Positions 34,890-46,919 of a stretch of DNA of 64,000 nucleotides are shown piece by piece. This DNA comes from Tenrec ecaudatus (taxonomy: Eukaryota > Chordata > Mammalia > Afrosoricida > Tenrecidae). Numbering within the stretch: position 1 is the stretch's first letter; each line of letters starts with the position of its first letter. Where the stretch lies: the NCBI RefSeq assembly GCF_050624435.1, contig NC_134539.1, forward strand, positions 42,378,001-42,442,000, read 5' to 3'. The notes beneath the pieces were generated by a model, which saw only the letters and a program-made list of their open reading frames with translations, was not told where the DNA came from and searched no databases. The position numbers and the translations under genes are program-made.

Positions 34890-35940
34890 CTAATCAATGA
34901 CAATATTAACAGAAGATCTTAATGCCCCAAAGGGATAATCGATAAGACTCTCTACCATAAATTAACAAGGAGATGTTAAAGGGAGCCAAAGAAAGATTTT
35001 AAATAAACATAGATCCAGGAATGGGCTTGGGGCTTGCACTAAATCCTAGCTCCAATTTAAGAATAATTAGTTCTTACATCAAAGCCCTGCTTGGTACTCG
35101 CCCTCAGGAAGGGGACACAGAAGATACGGATGCGATAGCAAAGTGTGGTGAAAAAAGTAGATGGTGCCTGGCTATAAGATAAACTAGCATCTGGGGTCTT
35201 AAAGGCTTATTTTCAAAGAATCTGTCATCTAAGTAAGATGTCAACTAAGTCCACATGGAAGAAGAACACCATCGTCAGTCACCGAAGGACTGTAAATCAC
35301 ATAATCCAAATCAGAAGGAGACAATAGGATCAGAGTCTAAATTGTGCGATTCTGGTTTGCAGAAAACTGGGGATGATGGGGGAAGTCCAAAAGACATTTG
35401 TGAGATTGGCATAGGAAATACCGTCAGCCTCCTGATTTCCCTCTATCCATCATAGAGGGATGGGAACAAATTGGTTACCAGAGTACACTGGAGAGATGAC
35501 TAGAGGAGCTCAAAATGATAAACCTGACGTGAATGGTTAAAACCTTGTCACATCGTCCCCTCTCTCATGAACTTGGGGCCTGATCTCATTTTCAACATTT
35601 TCTGGGGCATTTTATTTCTCTATTTTTCATATTGGGGTTTATCTAAGATGTATTTTATCACTGGGAATACCCTGCTTGAATATTTGTTGTATGTTTTTTT
35701 GTTTATCAGTATATGAAACCAAGGATTGATGCCCCCAGAGCGACAGCAGGTGGAAGCAGAGCTCCTGGAGGGGACAGTGGTGGTGGCAGGGAGTGGGCAG
35801 AGGGGAGCTGACGTCAAGGAGTTCAAGAAGGAAGAGACTATGTTGAAGCTGATGGTGGTGGCAATTGTACGACCCTGCTTGCTATGATCGAATTATGGAA
35901 CGATATGATATCTGTATTAGCTCCCAATAAAATGGTTTGC
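34890..35940 (+). mobile_element. Older L1 3' region
   Basis: A single diverged tandem-unit block (GTGGTGAAAAAAGTAGATGG, GGTGCCTGGCTATAAGATAA, GGGGTCTTAAAGGCTTATT) is followed by a 3' region unlike the younger copies and then CCCAATAAAATGGTTTGCGG at 35925. It appears to be an older L1 subfamily; the ERV may have inserted into it. Confidence 0.5.
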
Positions 35941-35944
35941 GGGG

Positions 35945-36672
35945 GGGGGGGTGCAGGGAGAGTAAAAACGCAAACATGACTTTCAACATGTGATCTTTCA
36001 AAAACTTTTTTAAAAAAATGATCCCACATGGGCCACTCTTCACTAGTCCTTCAGCTGATAGGCTCCTTTATACCATCTTCCTGGCTACTCTCCCCGCTCC
36101 CTCCCACTCCTTCTTTGTCTTCTCCTTACTTCTTCATTGCCTCTGCCTTGCAGGAGTGAAAAACAAATGCTTTCCCTTCCCCTCAGACAGAGCAACTTAG
36201 CTAGCATCTTTTGTTCCTCGGCTTCTACTCTCTTGATCTCACATTCGAACCAAGCAGATGGTCAAGGTATAGGTCTATAAAAGTGCCATCTCATGCCAGC
36301 TGCTTGTCACATTCCCCACGTTCTTATACCACGTCCTGAGGAATACAGTGCACTGTGACCAGGTCTACTGTAGGGAGAAACCCAGAGGACCACCACGGAG
36401 GAGCCCCTAAGCCTGTGGAGGAGGAACTGAGAGGGAAGTCTTCCAGAAGACACAGCATCTAAAGGGAAAATAGATCTAACGGGTCACAAGGGAGGTGACA
36501 TAACCCACAGATCTTAGCAAGTGTAGCAATCGCTTGAGCAGTAAGAAGACTGAAGCTGGAGGTGTAAGCGGGGGCTAGTCCGAGGATCGTTTAAAACATC
36601 ACTTACAGGAGTTTAATCGTGTTCAGAAGCAACATGGAGCCTCTGAAGAGTGTTGAAGGGTAATACAAATAG

Positions 36673-36712
<40 letters not shown>

Positions 36713-38795
36713 GCCCCCTCTTTCTACAAACCTCTGCAAGGACCCAGCTGAGGTTGGGTAGGGTATCAAGAAGAGAACACAGCCTGAGGGGCAAAGTGCC
36801 TATAGATTAGAGAGGGGAGCCACAGCTCTGCCATGGACAGAGAGAAGACTGGTCGGAGAGCTTTGTAAGAGGCAGCGTGGACTAGCTGGGTCGTTGACTG
36901 GGAGCAAAGAGAAGTAGCAGCTGAGTTGGGAGGAGGAAGTCTAGGAGGCCCAGACTTCCAGCTGGGCAGCTGGAGAAGGTGTGGTCATCCACTGGGAGGA
37001 CACCAGTGGGACCCAAGAAGAGCAAAGCTCAGGCTTAGGCTCTGCTGATGGATGCATTCCTTGTCCTGTTCCCATGGTACCCAGGGTGACTTGATGGGCC
37101 CGACATTTACTGCTTAAAGAGTTTTCCCCTCCCCCCTCTCCCAGCTGCAGGAAAGACTGCCACCTCCTCCCTGAGGTCTGAGTCAGCACTTCCTCTGCAG
37201 GCTGGTGGCTGGAGACCTCCCCGGGGAGAGAGGAGGGCAGACCAGCTGAGCAGAGGGAAAGGGACACAGAGGGCACTGTGTGGCTTCTGAATGGCTGTAT
37301 GACCATTCAGTTACCCTCTGACTTTTCCCACCTACAACCTGGGGATGGGGGAGGAGACTTACAACAAGCACATGTCTTAAGTGATTTGTGTAAAAATGAT
37401 GCTGCAAAATGTCACGTCCTACGGAGAGAGAGGAGAAAGCAAATGTAGGCGGCAGTGTGGTCAGAAACTCTCTGCCAGGCCCAAGTCTTCTCGGGGAAGG
37501 TCTGAGGGTCATGGAGATGCTGGGGCAGGCGGGCGGGGCTGGGGGCTTTCAATCTGTCTGCATCGGCTGGGAGTCCTTTGGGTATTGAAAATAGGCCCTG
37601 GGAGGAAGAGAATGTACCGATTAGCACAACCATGTCAAGGTTAATATTTCACAATGTGTAAGGCCAATGGCATTTTATTTGGAGGAATTTTGTGTTCTAT
37701 TGGACGGCATACTCTTTATTAAAACAGAATTTTTGCCAAAATATTTGCCTTAAGATTCATGAGGAAGAAAGTGGTCTCTGTCCCTCAAGACAGAGAGAGA
37801 AACCAAACCAACGTCCAATTCTCACCAAGCCCCTACCCTAGTTCTGTGAGTTCAGCCTGTTGCCCACCCAACTTCTTTGACCAAACCAGACATCTGGGCA
37901 GAGAAAACCTCCTCTCTGTGTGCAGCGGTTGCAAGGCTCTGCCACGTGGGGCGGAGTTGAGTCTGGAAGGAAAAGGGAGTGGACATCATCGAAGGGAGCT
38001 CTTGGAGTGTAGATTGTGGAAAGAGAATCAGGAAAAGTTTGGGAAGCACAGGTGTGGGAGAAGAGAACACCCAGGTGTGACCCTTTGGAATGCCTGAACA
38101 GTGAAACTTGCCTCCCCCTCCTGGTACCCCCTCCCAGCCCTAGAATAAAGAGTTCCAACTCCCTCTCCACCATCCTCCCACTCTGCTCCTTCTCTGCTGT
38201 TTAGTAAAAGATCAGCCCCAACCTTCAACAGAACTCAAGGAAGGCTGTTTGGGGAAGCTGGCCAGGTATGTCACCCCCTGGCAGAGGCTCCTGTGCTGCA
38301 TTAGGGGGTTTCCAGGCAGAGAGGACAAAGGAGCAACAAATGGGAGTCCCACACAAGAGACCCAGAGCCAGCCAGTCTCCCTGTTCCCTATCCTGGGAAA
38401 GGACACCCACCGGAGGTGGGACAAGAGGAAGGTTTGGCAAAAGGAAGTCACACTCCCATCTATTCATGACACCAGTGAGCAGGAGGTCACACTGCCCCCC
38501 CCCAGGCATGAAGGGGTAAAAATGAGGCCAAATGACCCCACCTCCCTTAGTACATGAGAGAGTAAGAAGCCAAGGTCACGTTCATCTGGGAATGTAGCCG
38601 ATGCTCTTCCTGGCACTCAAGGAGCCTCTTATAGACACGACAGCTAAGCAAGAGGAAGCCAACCTCCCACCTATGTTCCCTTTGTCTCCTATCAGCCTAG
38701 ATTGCCTCTGGTTCCCTTCAGTCAGATGGATCTTGACGGAAAGCAGCAAATACCAGAGCATGTTTACTTGTGTGGTTTTTTTGGGGGGGGGGAGG
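35945..38795. other. Unannotated DNA with a (CA)n microsatellite
   Basis: (AC)n at 36676-36711. The rest (including short open frames at 36941-38557) has no recognisable product or repeat. G- and C-runs lie at 35940-35952, 38495-38505 and 38778-38800. Confidence 0.35.
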
Positions 38796-38809
38796 GGGGA
38801 GGGTTGACT

Positions 38810-39170
38810 GGGCAACAGCATCCAGCTGTGCATCAGAGCGCACTATGGATAGTAATGAGAAGACTGAAACTTGCCGAACACCTCACTGCGCTTAGCAACA
38901 CCTGCACAAGGGTCAGGAAGAAGTTGTTCGAAGAGAACAAAGGAAAAGTGCGTAGTTTAAACTCAGGAAAGGTGTGGGTCAGGGTTGTGTGCTCTCACCA
39001 GGCGTCTTCAATCTGGCTGCCGAGCAAAGCATCAGAGACGCTGGCTTAGATGAAGAAGAGTGTGGCATTGGGATTGGAAGGGGGCTTAGGAACAGCCTGA
39101 GCTATGCAGGTCATTACCTTGCACGCAGCAAGTGAGGAAGACTGGAAGCGCTTGGGGATAAACAAACCAA
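38810..39170 (+). mobile_element. RTE (BovB-like) LINE fragment: RT region
   Basis: Across frames the segment encodes a reverse-transcriptase-like block: CVLSP-like and VFNLAAEQS-like residues, then DAGLDEEECGIGIG and a degraded YADD position (SYAGH). RTE/BovB LINEs are present in Afrotheria. No intact frame remains. Confidence 0.6.
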
Positions 39171-39229
39171 ACCAAACACCAGCTAGTTATTGGGATGTGG
39201 AATTATGCACGAAGTATAAATCCAGGAAA

Positions 39230-39640
39230 ATTGCACGTTTTTAAACATGAAATCAAATGCTTCGGGATTGCAATGGACTGGTCGTGGCCATTTTGAATCA
39301 TAAACCGCATGATTTATTATGTCAGGAGTTGCATTCATTGTCCAAAAGGACATTTCAAGATCTACCTCGATACAACGATAATGTCTATCCACGTGCATGG
39401 AAACCCAAACAATGCAGCTGTTACTCAAGTTCATGCAACAACCACCAAGGCATGAAGAAACGGCAGGAAGGTTTCTACCAACATCTTCAATTTGAAAGTG
39501 ATCAAGCATGCAGTCAAGATGCATTGATAATTATTGGTGATTGGAATGTAATAGTGGGAAACGGAGGAAAGAACAGTAGTTGGAAAACACGGTCTTGGTG
39601 ATAGAAACTGCGCTAGGCTCTGGGAATTAAATGGCAAATA
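39230..39640 (+). mobile_element. RTE (BovB-like) LINE fragment: endonuclease region
   Basis: The 39257-39601 frame encodes EGFYQHLQFESDQ, then DALIIIGDWNVIVGN. The IIGDWN.. motif is the catalytic strand of APE-type endonucleases of RTE LINEs, which nick the target DNA. The fragment lies downstream of an RT fragment, the reverse of the normal order, so the two pieces come from separate insertions or a rearrangement. Confidence 0.75.
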
Positions 39641-39924
39641 AGAAAAAATATAGATCATTCTTGTCATTCAGAGTCTAGTAAATTTGGTGTTTTTTATCTA
39701 GCTATAGGAGATCAGAGGGAGGGCAACTGACATCTGAATGGAGAAGGAGGAGGAGGAAAGGGGGGAGAGAAAGGAGGAAATAAGGAAGAGGAAAAAGTTC
39801 CCTGATACTAAGTCTCTATCATTCTGCTAGTTCGCTATTAGCTCCTTTAAGTGGGAAAAAGGTAGAGAATTTCGGCTTTCCCAAAGGTAAGATTACCTCC
39901 CTGTTGTGTGTAAATGATGACACA

Positions 39925-40005
39925 TCCAAACTCAGCTAAATCCTAGAACCCATATTGAATCCAGGTCTGTATGACCTGTCTGCTGTGCAGAACCAATGTC
40001 TGTGG
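39925..40005 (+). mobile_element. MIR SINE 3' fragment
   Basis: CTAAATCCTAGAACCCATAT, CCAGGTCTGTATGACCTGTC; short and diverged. Confidence 0.4.
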
Positions 40006-40864
40006 CTTTGAAAAGAGAACTAGTGTCCAAATTGAGGGGGAAAGATATGTGGCACTTTTAGAGTCTGCTTGTAAAGACCCAGAGAGCACAGGAGTTCCCA
40101 GGGGAGAAGAGAATGCCAGGAGAAATACAACTTATGAGCCAAGTGGCTGAGCAGGTCATGAAAATATTGGGCTTTCCAGAATCCTGCTCCTTCTGAGAAA
40201 GAGCTCGGGTCAAGGAAACAGACTCAGATGGGCCAAGAGTTACCCAGATTTCTGACCCTGTAGAAATATCAACCATGTGACTCTCCCTGAATTCCAACCT
40301 CTTATTTTTTGTTTTATTAAAATGTTTTAAAAATAAAATAACCTTATTTTCTTTCTTACAAAGAACAGCACATGCTCATTTCAACAAATCATACAATGGA
40401 AGCATTTTGAGAGAATGCTAGACTTGCCCACGAGCTCAAAAAGCAGAGGAGCCACGGTGAAGCTATCTATCAGCACATGCTCTCCCAGATGTTACGATTG
40501 TGTCTATGTTTGCGAATGTGACAGGGTGTCCCCTCTCTGCTGCTATTTGTGGGTAATGGAGGAGGGCAATTCAACTCTAGGAAGAGAAAGAGTCAGACCC
40601 ACAATGTGACCTTCATCTTTTCCCCTTTAATTTCCTTCCCGTGTGCGTCCAGGGGCAGCCTCGGTGAGCCTGCTGCGAAGTTGGAGGGAAGAGGAGCCAA
40701 CTCTGTGGTCCCCACTCAGGCCCTGTGGGCTCTGTTTGCTTTGAAATATAAGACTTGGAACTCATAGTAAAGCACAGTTTTAAAGGATCTGGTCTCCATG
40801 TGTGCTCTCATTACACAAAAGAAGGAATCCACATGCTTTAAAAATATATATTTTAAAATATCTT

Positions 40865-41655
40865 TTTAAAAAGTAGGCAGCGGGGAAGTGCAGAGTGGAG
40901 ACCCAAAGCCCATTTGTCGGGCACTGGAGATCCCCTCACAGAGGGGTCTAGGGGAGGAGATGAGTCAGTCAGGGTGCAATGAAGAATATAGCTTTCCCCC
41001 AGATCCTGGATGCTTCCTCCCCACAACTACCATGATCCGAATTCTACCTTGCAGGACTGGATAGGGCAGAGGTTGTACACTGGTGCATATGGGAGCTGGA
41101 GGCACAGGGAATCCAGGGTGGATGATACCTTCAGGACCGGGGGTGTGAGGGGTGATTCTGGGAGTGTGGAAGGTGAGTGGGTTGGAAAGGGGGAACTGAT
41201 TACAAGGATCCACATGTGACCTCCTCCCTGGGAGATGGACGGCAGAGAAGGGAGGAAAGGGAGACTCCGGATAGGGCAAGATATGACAAAATAACAATCT
41301 ATAAATTATCAAGGGATCGTGAGGGAGCGGGGGGGGGGGGGGGGGAGAGGACCTGATGCAAAGGCCTTAAGTGGAGAGCAAATGCTTTGAAAATGATGAG
41401 GGCAAAGAATGTACAGATGTGCTTTATACAATTGATGTATGTATGGATTGTGATAAGAGTTGTATGAGTCCCTAATAAAATGTAAAAGAAGAAAAGAGAA
41501 AAAAATGATTAGGGCAAAGACTGTACAGATGTGCTTGATACAATTGATGTATGTATATATATGAACTGTGAAAAGAATTGTATGAGCCCCAATAAATTGT
41601 TAAAATTAAAAAAAAAAAGAGTTGTATGAGCCCCTAATAAAATGTAAATAAAAAG
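40865..41655 (+). mobile_element. L1 3' end with three terminal-domain copies
   Basis: Same middle block as other copies (GGAGGAGATGAGTCAGTCAG, CTACCATGATCCGAATTCTA), a run of about 17 G at 41330-41346, then the terminal domain at about 41384-41480. A second copy follows at about 41500-41605 and a third partial copy at about 41615-41650. Each ends in AATAAA-like words and is separated by A-rich spacers. Confidence 0.8.
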
Positions 41656-42412
41656 AACTCAGCTTTAACATTACAGCCCCGAAGCAGCTCTCGACAATGT
41701 GAATGTACAGGGACGACGACCTTCTAGTCAAATGTCATATACCGAAAGATGGCAGGCAAGCTTTGGCTGGAAGACCTTATTCTACCAATCCTTGCACTAA
41801 GACTAACATCTGGGAAGAAACAACTATCTTCCCTTCCGCCACCAAAAGCAGAGTACTCACACACACACACACAACGCACGCAGAGTGTGGGGGTTTTAAA
41901 TTTAATTTTATAGTTTTTAATGAATACACATTTCTACATATCTTTAAAAACTTTGTAAGTGCCATTTTAAAAGACCATATAACATTTCATTTAATAAGGC
42001 TTATGGGGAGTTGACATAAGAACAGCCTTCTCCACTCAGGGGACATGCCAGCACTTCTCCGAACCACAGCTGATGGGGTTGGAGACCATGTATGAGCAAA
42101 GGCTCCCCACCAGAAGCCTAATAGAGATGATCCTTATGGAATGGCCCCCAAATGAGCCAAGAAACCCCATTTGGGAGAGTGTAATCGTATGATAACCAGA
42201 TTACACTGTGAGCAGCGGGGAGAGGGCCGCTCATCCCTCAATTACCTCCCTCACAATAGCTTTCTGGGTTTCTTTCTTGATTCAACCCTGATGAACTCAG
42301 CAAGCAGGACCAGTTCATTTGTCATGGGAATAGCTTGTATTTATAAACATTCCCCTTTGCTGGGCATTTAGGTTCTTCCCAGTCTTTTGGCATGATGAAT
42401 TCCTCTCTCTAT
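41656..42412. other. Mostly unannotated, possible old L1 piece
   Basis: (CA)n at 41859-41872. TTTAATGAATACACATTTCT and GCTGGGCATTTAGGTTCTTC resemble an old L1 3' region, which continues past the purine tract at 42917. Confidence 0.35.
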
Positions 42413-42413
42413 G

Positions 42414-42429
42414 GAAGCCTCCTTTTCTT
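42414..42429. repeat. Flanking direct repeat of the purine tract, left
   Basis: GAAGCCTCCTTTTCTT, repeated exactly at 42901-42916 directly after the purine tract. Confidence 0.9.
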
Positions 42430-42900
42430 TTTTTTTTTTCCAAGGGAGGGGCGGGAAGGGAGAGGGACAAGGAGAGAGACAGGGAGGGGGAGGGAGAGGG
42501 GGAGGGAGAGAGGGAGAGGGAGAAGGGGGAGGAAGAGAGAGGGAGGGAGGAAGAGAGAGGGAGGGAGAGAGAGGGAGGGAGGGAGGGAGAGAGAGGGAGG
42601 GAGGGAGGGAGGGAGAGAGAGAGAGAGGGAGGGAGGGAAGGAGGGAGGGGGAGGGAGGGAGGGAGAGAGAGAGAGGGAGGGAGAGGGGGCGAGAGGGAGG
42701 GAGAGGGCAGGAGGGAGGGGAGTGAGAGGGAAGAAGGGAGGGAGGGAGAGAGCGGGAGAGGGAGGGAGAGGGAGGGAGAGGGAAGGAGGGAGAGGGAGGG
42801 AGAGGGAGGGAGAGGGAGGGAGAGGGAGGGAGAGGGAGAGGGAGAGGGAGAGGGAGGGGGAGGGAGAGGGAGAGGGAGAGGGAGAGGGAGAGAGAGAGCA
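42430..42900 (-). mobile_element. Purine-rich (GGGAGA/GGGAGG)n tract behaving like a retroposon
   Basis: About 470 bases are almost purely G and A on the plus strand, with a T-run (42430-42440) at the left edge. Read on the minus strand it is a (CCCTCT)-like pyrimidine tract ending in CCCTTGG plus poly-A, enclosed by a 16-bp direct repeat. That is the outline of an L1-mobilised insertion, comparable to the CCCTCT hexamer of hominoid SVA, but I see no SINE or gene body. Open frames of up to 208 codons on both strands (RGREGG / PSLSLP) come from the repeat. Confidence 0.7.
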
Positions 42901-42916
42901 GAAGCCTCCTTTTCTT
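42901..42916. repeat. Flanking direct repeat of the purine tract, right
   Basis: Exact match to 42414-42429. Confidence 0.9.
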
Positions 42917-44370
42917 GACACATACTCTGCTCCTTTTATCTACTTCATGGCTTCTGCTGACTCCCAGCTTGGCTCACTTATGGGTAATGGGCCTCTGCAG
43001 CTCCTTCCACGCCTGTGACCTCTAAGTTTCTGCAAACAGCCTGATTCTACCGGTATTTACCAATTTAAATTCCTAAGCATAGAAATGGGTTGGCATGATC
43101 ATCCCAGATGGTCTTCCCAATCTGGGTTGATCTTTCTCACAGAACTATTTCGTAAGCTGTTGTCTGCCCTGAGGTTAAGTGCCTTTGCTGGCCCAGTCAT
43201 TGGAAGGGAGCTGGCAGGTTGGAGATAGTCGGATGGTAGGCCTCCAGGCATGGCTGCCTGGGGTTGGGGGCTGCACGAGCCAAGTTTCCTGTGGAAGTGG
43301 TTGTGGCAGACACGCCACAGTACACATGCCGGGTGGACTTCAGGAATTTTGAATTTCTAGTCCAATATAGAGGCTGCCTTGTCAAACCCTATTGCATACA
43401 GATAAGCACTTTGAGAGGTAGGGAGGGAGGTTGACTTGTCCAGGGTCACAGAAACAAAGGATGGAACAGGGATTAGAAGCCACTTGGTATCTTTCCTAGT
43501 ACATTAAGCTACAGTGTCTACTTTCCGATAATCTTTTATTTAGTCAATAAGCCCACCATGTTTTAGGAACCGGAGCAAAACAAAATAAAAAATCTTATCC
43601 TTGTGGGCTTACATTTCAAGGGGTGAAGAAAGACCATAAAATCATCATAAAAATAACCAAATTATACCGTCTGCGAGAAGGTGATGGGAGAAGCATTGCC
43701 TGGGGGAAACAGAATCCGAGGGAATAGGACTCCCGGTGGGTATCATTTAGAATAGAGAGAGCGGGTAGGCTTGCAAGGCCAGTGAGAGTGCTCCGCTTAC
43801 CGTGTCACCAGCTTCCCGGGACTAGCATGATGGCGTTCTTTCTTCTGCTTCCAGCTCAGTGCCATGACTGTGATATGTTCTCATTCTTCCAGAACTGAGC
43901 AACTTGTAGAAATGCTCTATGTTCTCTTCCTATGTGATGTCATCTTGGCAGCCCTCCTCCTCATGAAGCCCTCCGTGTCACGTCAGCCACTGGGGAGACG
44001 TGTCCTTTCAATAGTCCTGGGAATGGCAGCCTGGCGCCGTGCCTTCTCCAAAGTCAGGGAAAGAGACTTTGTTAATAGAGAAATTACAACCTGATCATTA
44101 AGCACAGCAAGGCTCCCGGTCTCTCACAAAACCCCGTTGTGGGGAGACGGTACAACAGTGGGAGGCCTTCCCCAGGCTGAAGCCTGTGCCTCCCTGTGCC
44201 CTGAAGCCCGGCGCCCATGGGCAAAGAGCTACCAGCCAGCTCTCAGAAAGTGGGTAGGTGGAGGACGTGGTCAGGATTTAGAGGTTTGCCGGTTCTTGTG
44301 GTACCAGTGGTTTGTGACTGATTCCCACGGCGCTTTTTTGGATATTGTTCGTTTAATTGCAAGTGTAAGT
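42917..44370. other. Unannotated DNA with a MIR fragment
   Basis: GACTTGTCCAGGGTCACAGA and GGGATTAGAAGCCACTTGGT at about 43395-43490 resemble a MIR 3' half. Open frames at 43197-43385, 43864-44094 and 44137-44577 (the last runs into an AfroSINE) have no recognisable product. Confidence 0.35.
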
Positions 44371-44374
44371 CATT

Positions 44375-44578
44375 TGGAGGAGCACAGGGATGTCATGGTG
44401 AAGCGCTCAGTTACCAACTGCTGGGTTGGCATTTTGAACCTCTGGCGGCCACTCGGGATAAAGATGTGGCAATTTGCTTCCTCAAAGATTGCAGCCTTGA
44501 AAACCCCGTGGAGGGCTTCTACTTTGCCTGATAGGGTTGCTATGGGTCCGGATCAGCTCAAGGACAAGGCATTTTAAA
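44375..44578 (+). mobile_element. AfroSINE
   Basis: AGCGCTCAGTTACCAACTGC, TGGCATTTTGAACCTCTGGC, CTTGAAAACCCCGTGGAGGG and AGGGTTGCTATGGGTCCGGA give head, B-box region, middle and tail. Confidence 0.75.
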
Positions 44579-46250
44579 ATCTATCATTGAACGTTGAGCG
44601 GCTATATTTAAGGACCGGCTGGTAAAAGTCCTGAGAAGTTACAGGAGAGGAGTGCCCCTGAACCCTTGTCAGTGAGCGCCTGTTTCTTGACAAGGAGTGT
44701 TCAGGGCATCAGGGAGAAAGACAGCGAGCTCATCTGCTCCCCCAACGTCTCTCCTGCCCTTGACTGCCCACTCGTGCCTTCTGCCACACCGCTTCTCCGC
44801 TCTTTATGGGATGTGGGCTTTCTCAAGTCTTGGGGGAAATGTCCTTTCACGGCGGGCCATAGCCACCTGCTCTGGGCACATGCCTTTGTTCTGGGGCCGG
44901 TTGGGGCTCCCTGTGGACACTCCCGTCTGCACGCTGCTCCAGCTCTCAGGGCGCTGAGCCAACCCAGTGCTCTGGCCTGACCAGGGTTCGCTGGTCCGCG
45001 AGCATTTGTAAAGCACTGGCCGGGGTTAACTCCCCACCTCCTGGAGTCTACAAGCTTAGCACCCATTCTCTCAGTTGGTCCTTATTCAAGTGCCCTACTA
45101 CATGAGTCTTATCCTTCGGGTGTTACCGAAGAGGGAACTGTGACGTCTGAAGGAGAAGTGACTTGCGTGCCGTCCAGAAGGCATGTCTGTTTGGGGACAC
45201 GCTGCTTTTGAGAGGTAACGTGGTGGCAAGTCCCCATCGTCCTGCAACTGGGGGCTGGCCGCTGGGGGTTACTCACTCGGAGGGACCTAGGATCTCTTTC
45301 CTGGGTGGGTTCCACTGCAGAGCCTCTGCAGAGCCACCAGGAAGTAGAAAGCAAGGCTGGAGTTGGGGTGAGGTCTGCTCCCTGGGGCATCCTGATCCCC
45401 TTTCGTTGGCTTGCCCTACTCTTGAGTCTGCTGCCCAGGAAAACTCCCCTGAGGCCAGCTTGATCCTGTCCAGTACAGTGCCCATGACTGTGGGGCTCCC
45501 AGCAGCCCATCTTCAGCGCAGCAGAGGCACCCCTGAGAAGTTCCTTGCGGGGAACTGGGGTTTCAGCCCAGAGCAGATGCTGAGCTCCGGGCACCGAGAG
45601 GATGAGCCCAGAAGACCCGACTCACATGGCAGTGCCCCTGCTGAGGAGCCTTGCAGCTTTGGGACAGGCATGACCCTCTGAGCACTGTCCTGCCTGCCAT
45701 TAAATCACAGTGCCTGTCAGTCATTGCGGGGAACACAAATGATGGTCCCATGCTAACCAGAACGTTGGCAGCTTGCATCCCCCCAGAGGTAGCTCCAAAG
45801 AAAGGCCTGGGGCTCTCCTTCTGAAGGCCATCGGCATCGAAAACCCCATGGGTAGAAAGCAACCCTGGCACTGGGCTGGGGGTGGGGTGGGCAGGAGTGG
45901 GAAAGGGCTTGACAGCAACTGGTTTGGTTGCATTTGGCCTTTGATTGAGGCCTTCCAATGTGTGAAATGCCCCCCTGAGTGGGTCAAAGGGTGAAGTGCT
46001 GACTATGTCTCCTACATTTGTCTCACCAGCCGTTCTCTCCCCCACGAGATAGTTTCGTAAACTGCAGCTACATCTTTAAAAAACAAAAACATGTTTTTCT
46101 TTCGAAAACTCCAGAGTGACTTTTTAATCGAGAGATGATTGTTCTACCAACCCTTCCTAGAAATAATCTTCTGTTCTTCGCTCTTTAGAAGCACCTGGCA
46201 AGGCGGAGGGGGGCCGTTGTACTCTTCCCATGGTCCTGCTGCTTTGGGTT
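44579..46250. other. Moderately GC-rich unannotated DNA
   Basis: Several overlapping open frames on both strands (longest 45163-45681, 172 codons) show no known domain, and the opposite strand is equally open. I do not call a gene. Confidence 0.35.
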
Positions 46251-46254
46251 TCTG

Positions 46255-46372
46255 AGACTGATTCTTTACAGGAGTAGAGTCTCTCATTCAGAGCAGCTGG
46301 TGGTTTTGAACTGCGGGACCTTGAGGTTTGCAGCCGACTACATGACTCAGTAGGCCACCAGGGACCTCAGGA
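46255..46372 (-). mobile_element. AfroSINE, minus strand, partial
   Basis: TACAGGAGTAGAGTCTCTC, GTTTTGAACTGCGGGACCTT, then GCCACCAGGGACC, in reversed order. Confidence 0.6.
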
Positions 46373-46919
46373 TAGCCTATAGCATTCAAGAAACCTAGTT
46401 GCTGAGGTCCCTGGGCAGGATATGACCCTCAGAGAAGGAGCGACGGGATGCTTGTCCTCCGGCAGCTCAGTAACTCCTGCCAGAAGCTCAGGGACAAAGG
46501 ATGAAGAGGCATGGTTTAGAAAACCAACTTGTTAGAGGCCTGGCGTTTTCTGAGCTTTGCGTATATGGACTGTGTCGTTTGAATATGTATTTTTCTCTGT
46601 CAGTTGACATGTCCATGCTCACATTCCCTTGCTTCAGAACGCACTGTCTGTGCTGGCTGGAAAAAACCCAAAAGAACCAGGAAAAGAAAGAGCACCATCA
46701 TTGCTGCAAGCAGGTTCCTCGATCAGTTTTGATTTCATCATTGCTCTTTTGCAGAGCAGTTGTTTATTTTACCAATTTTCAGAGTATTATTTTCTTATAC
46801 GATTAGTTTCATAAGACCTTTTATAATTTGTGAATAAAATTGTTACCGGATATTCTTCTTAAATGCTGTGGTAAATAATTAGTATGGTGCATTTACAAAA
46901 AATACCTTCTGGCGGGGAA
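46373..46919. other. Unannotated DNA
   Basis: Open frame 46501-46806 has no recognisable product. A+T-rich toward the right. Confidence 0.35.

Noticed and set aside
40965-41312. Recurrent short peptide frame (also at 55168, 55170, 61080 and 60983)
   Set aside because: The same frame recurs only because the L1 3' middle block recurs; it is a repeat shadow.
42315-43018. Open frames of 170-208 codons on both strands (Gly/Arg/Glu-rich and Ser/Leu/Pro-rich)
   Set aside because: They are translations of the GGGAGA-type repeat and are open on both strands in several frames.
45163-45681. 172-codon frame in GC-rich DNA
   Set aside because: The opposite strand has a frame of 161 codons over the same bases, no domain is recognisable, and composition explains the openness.
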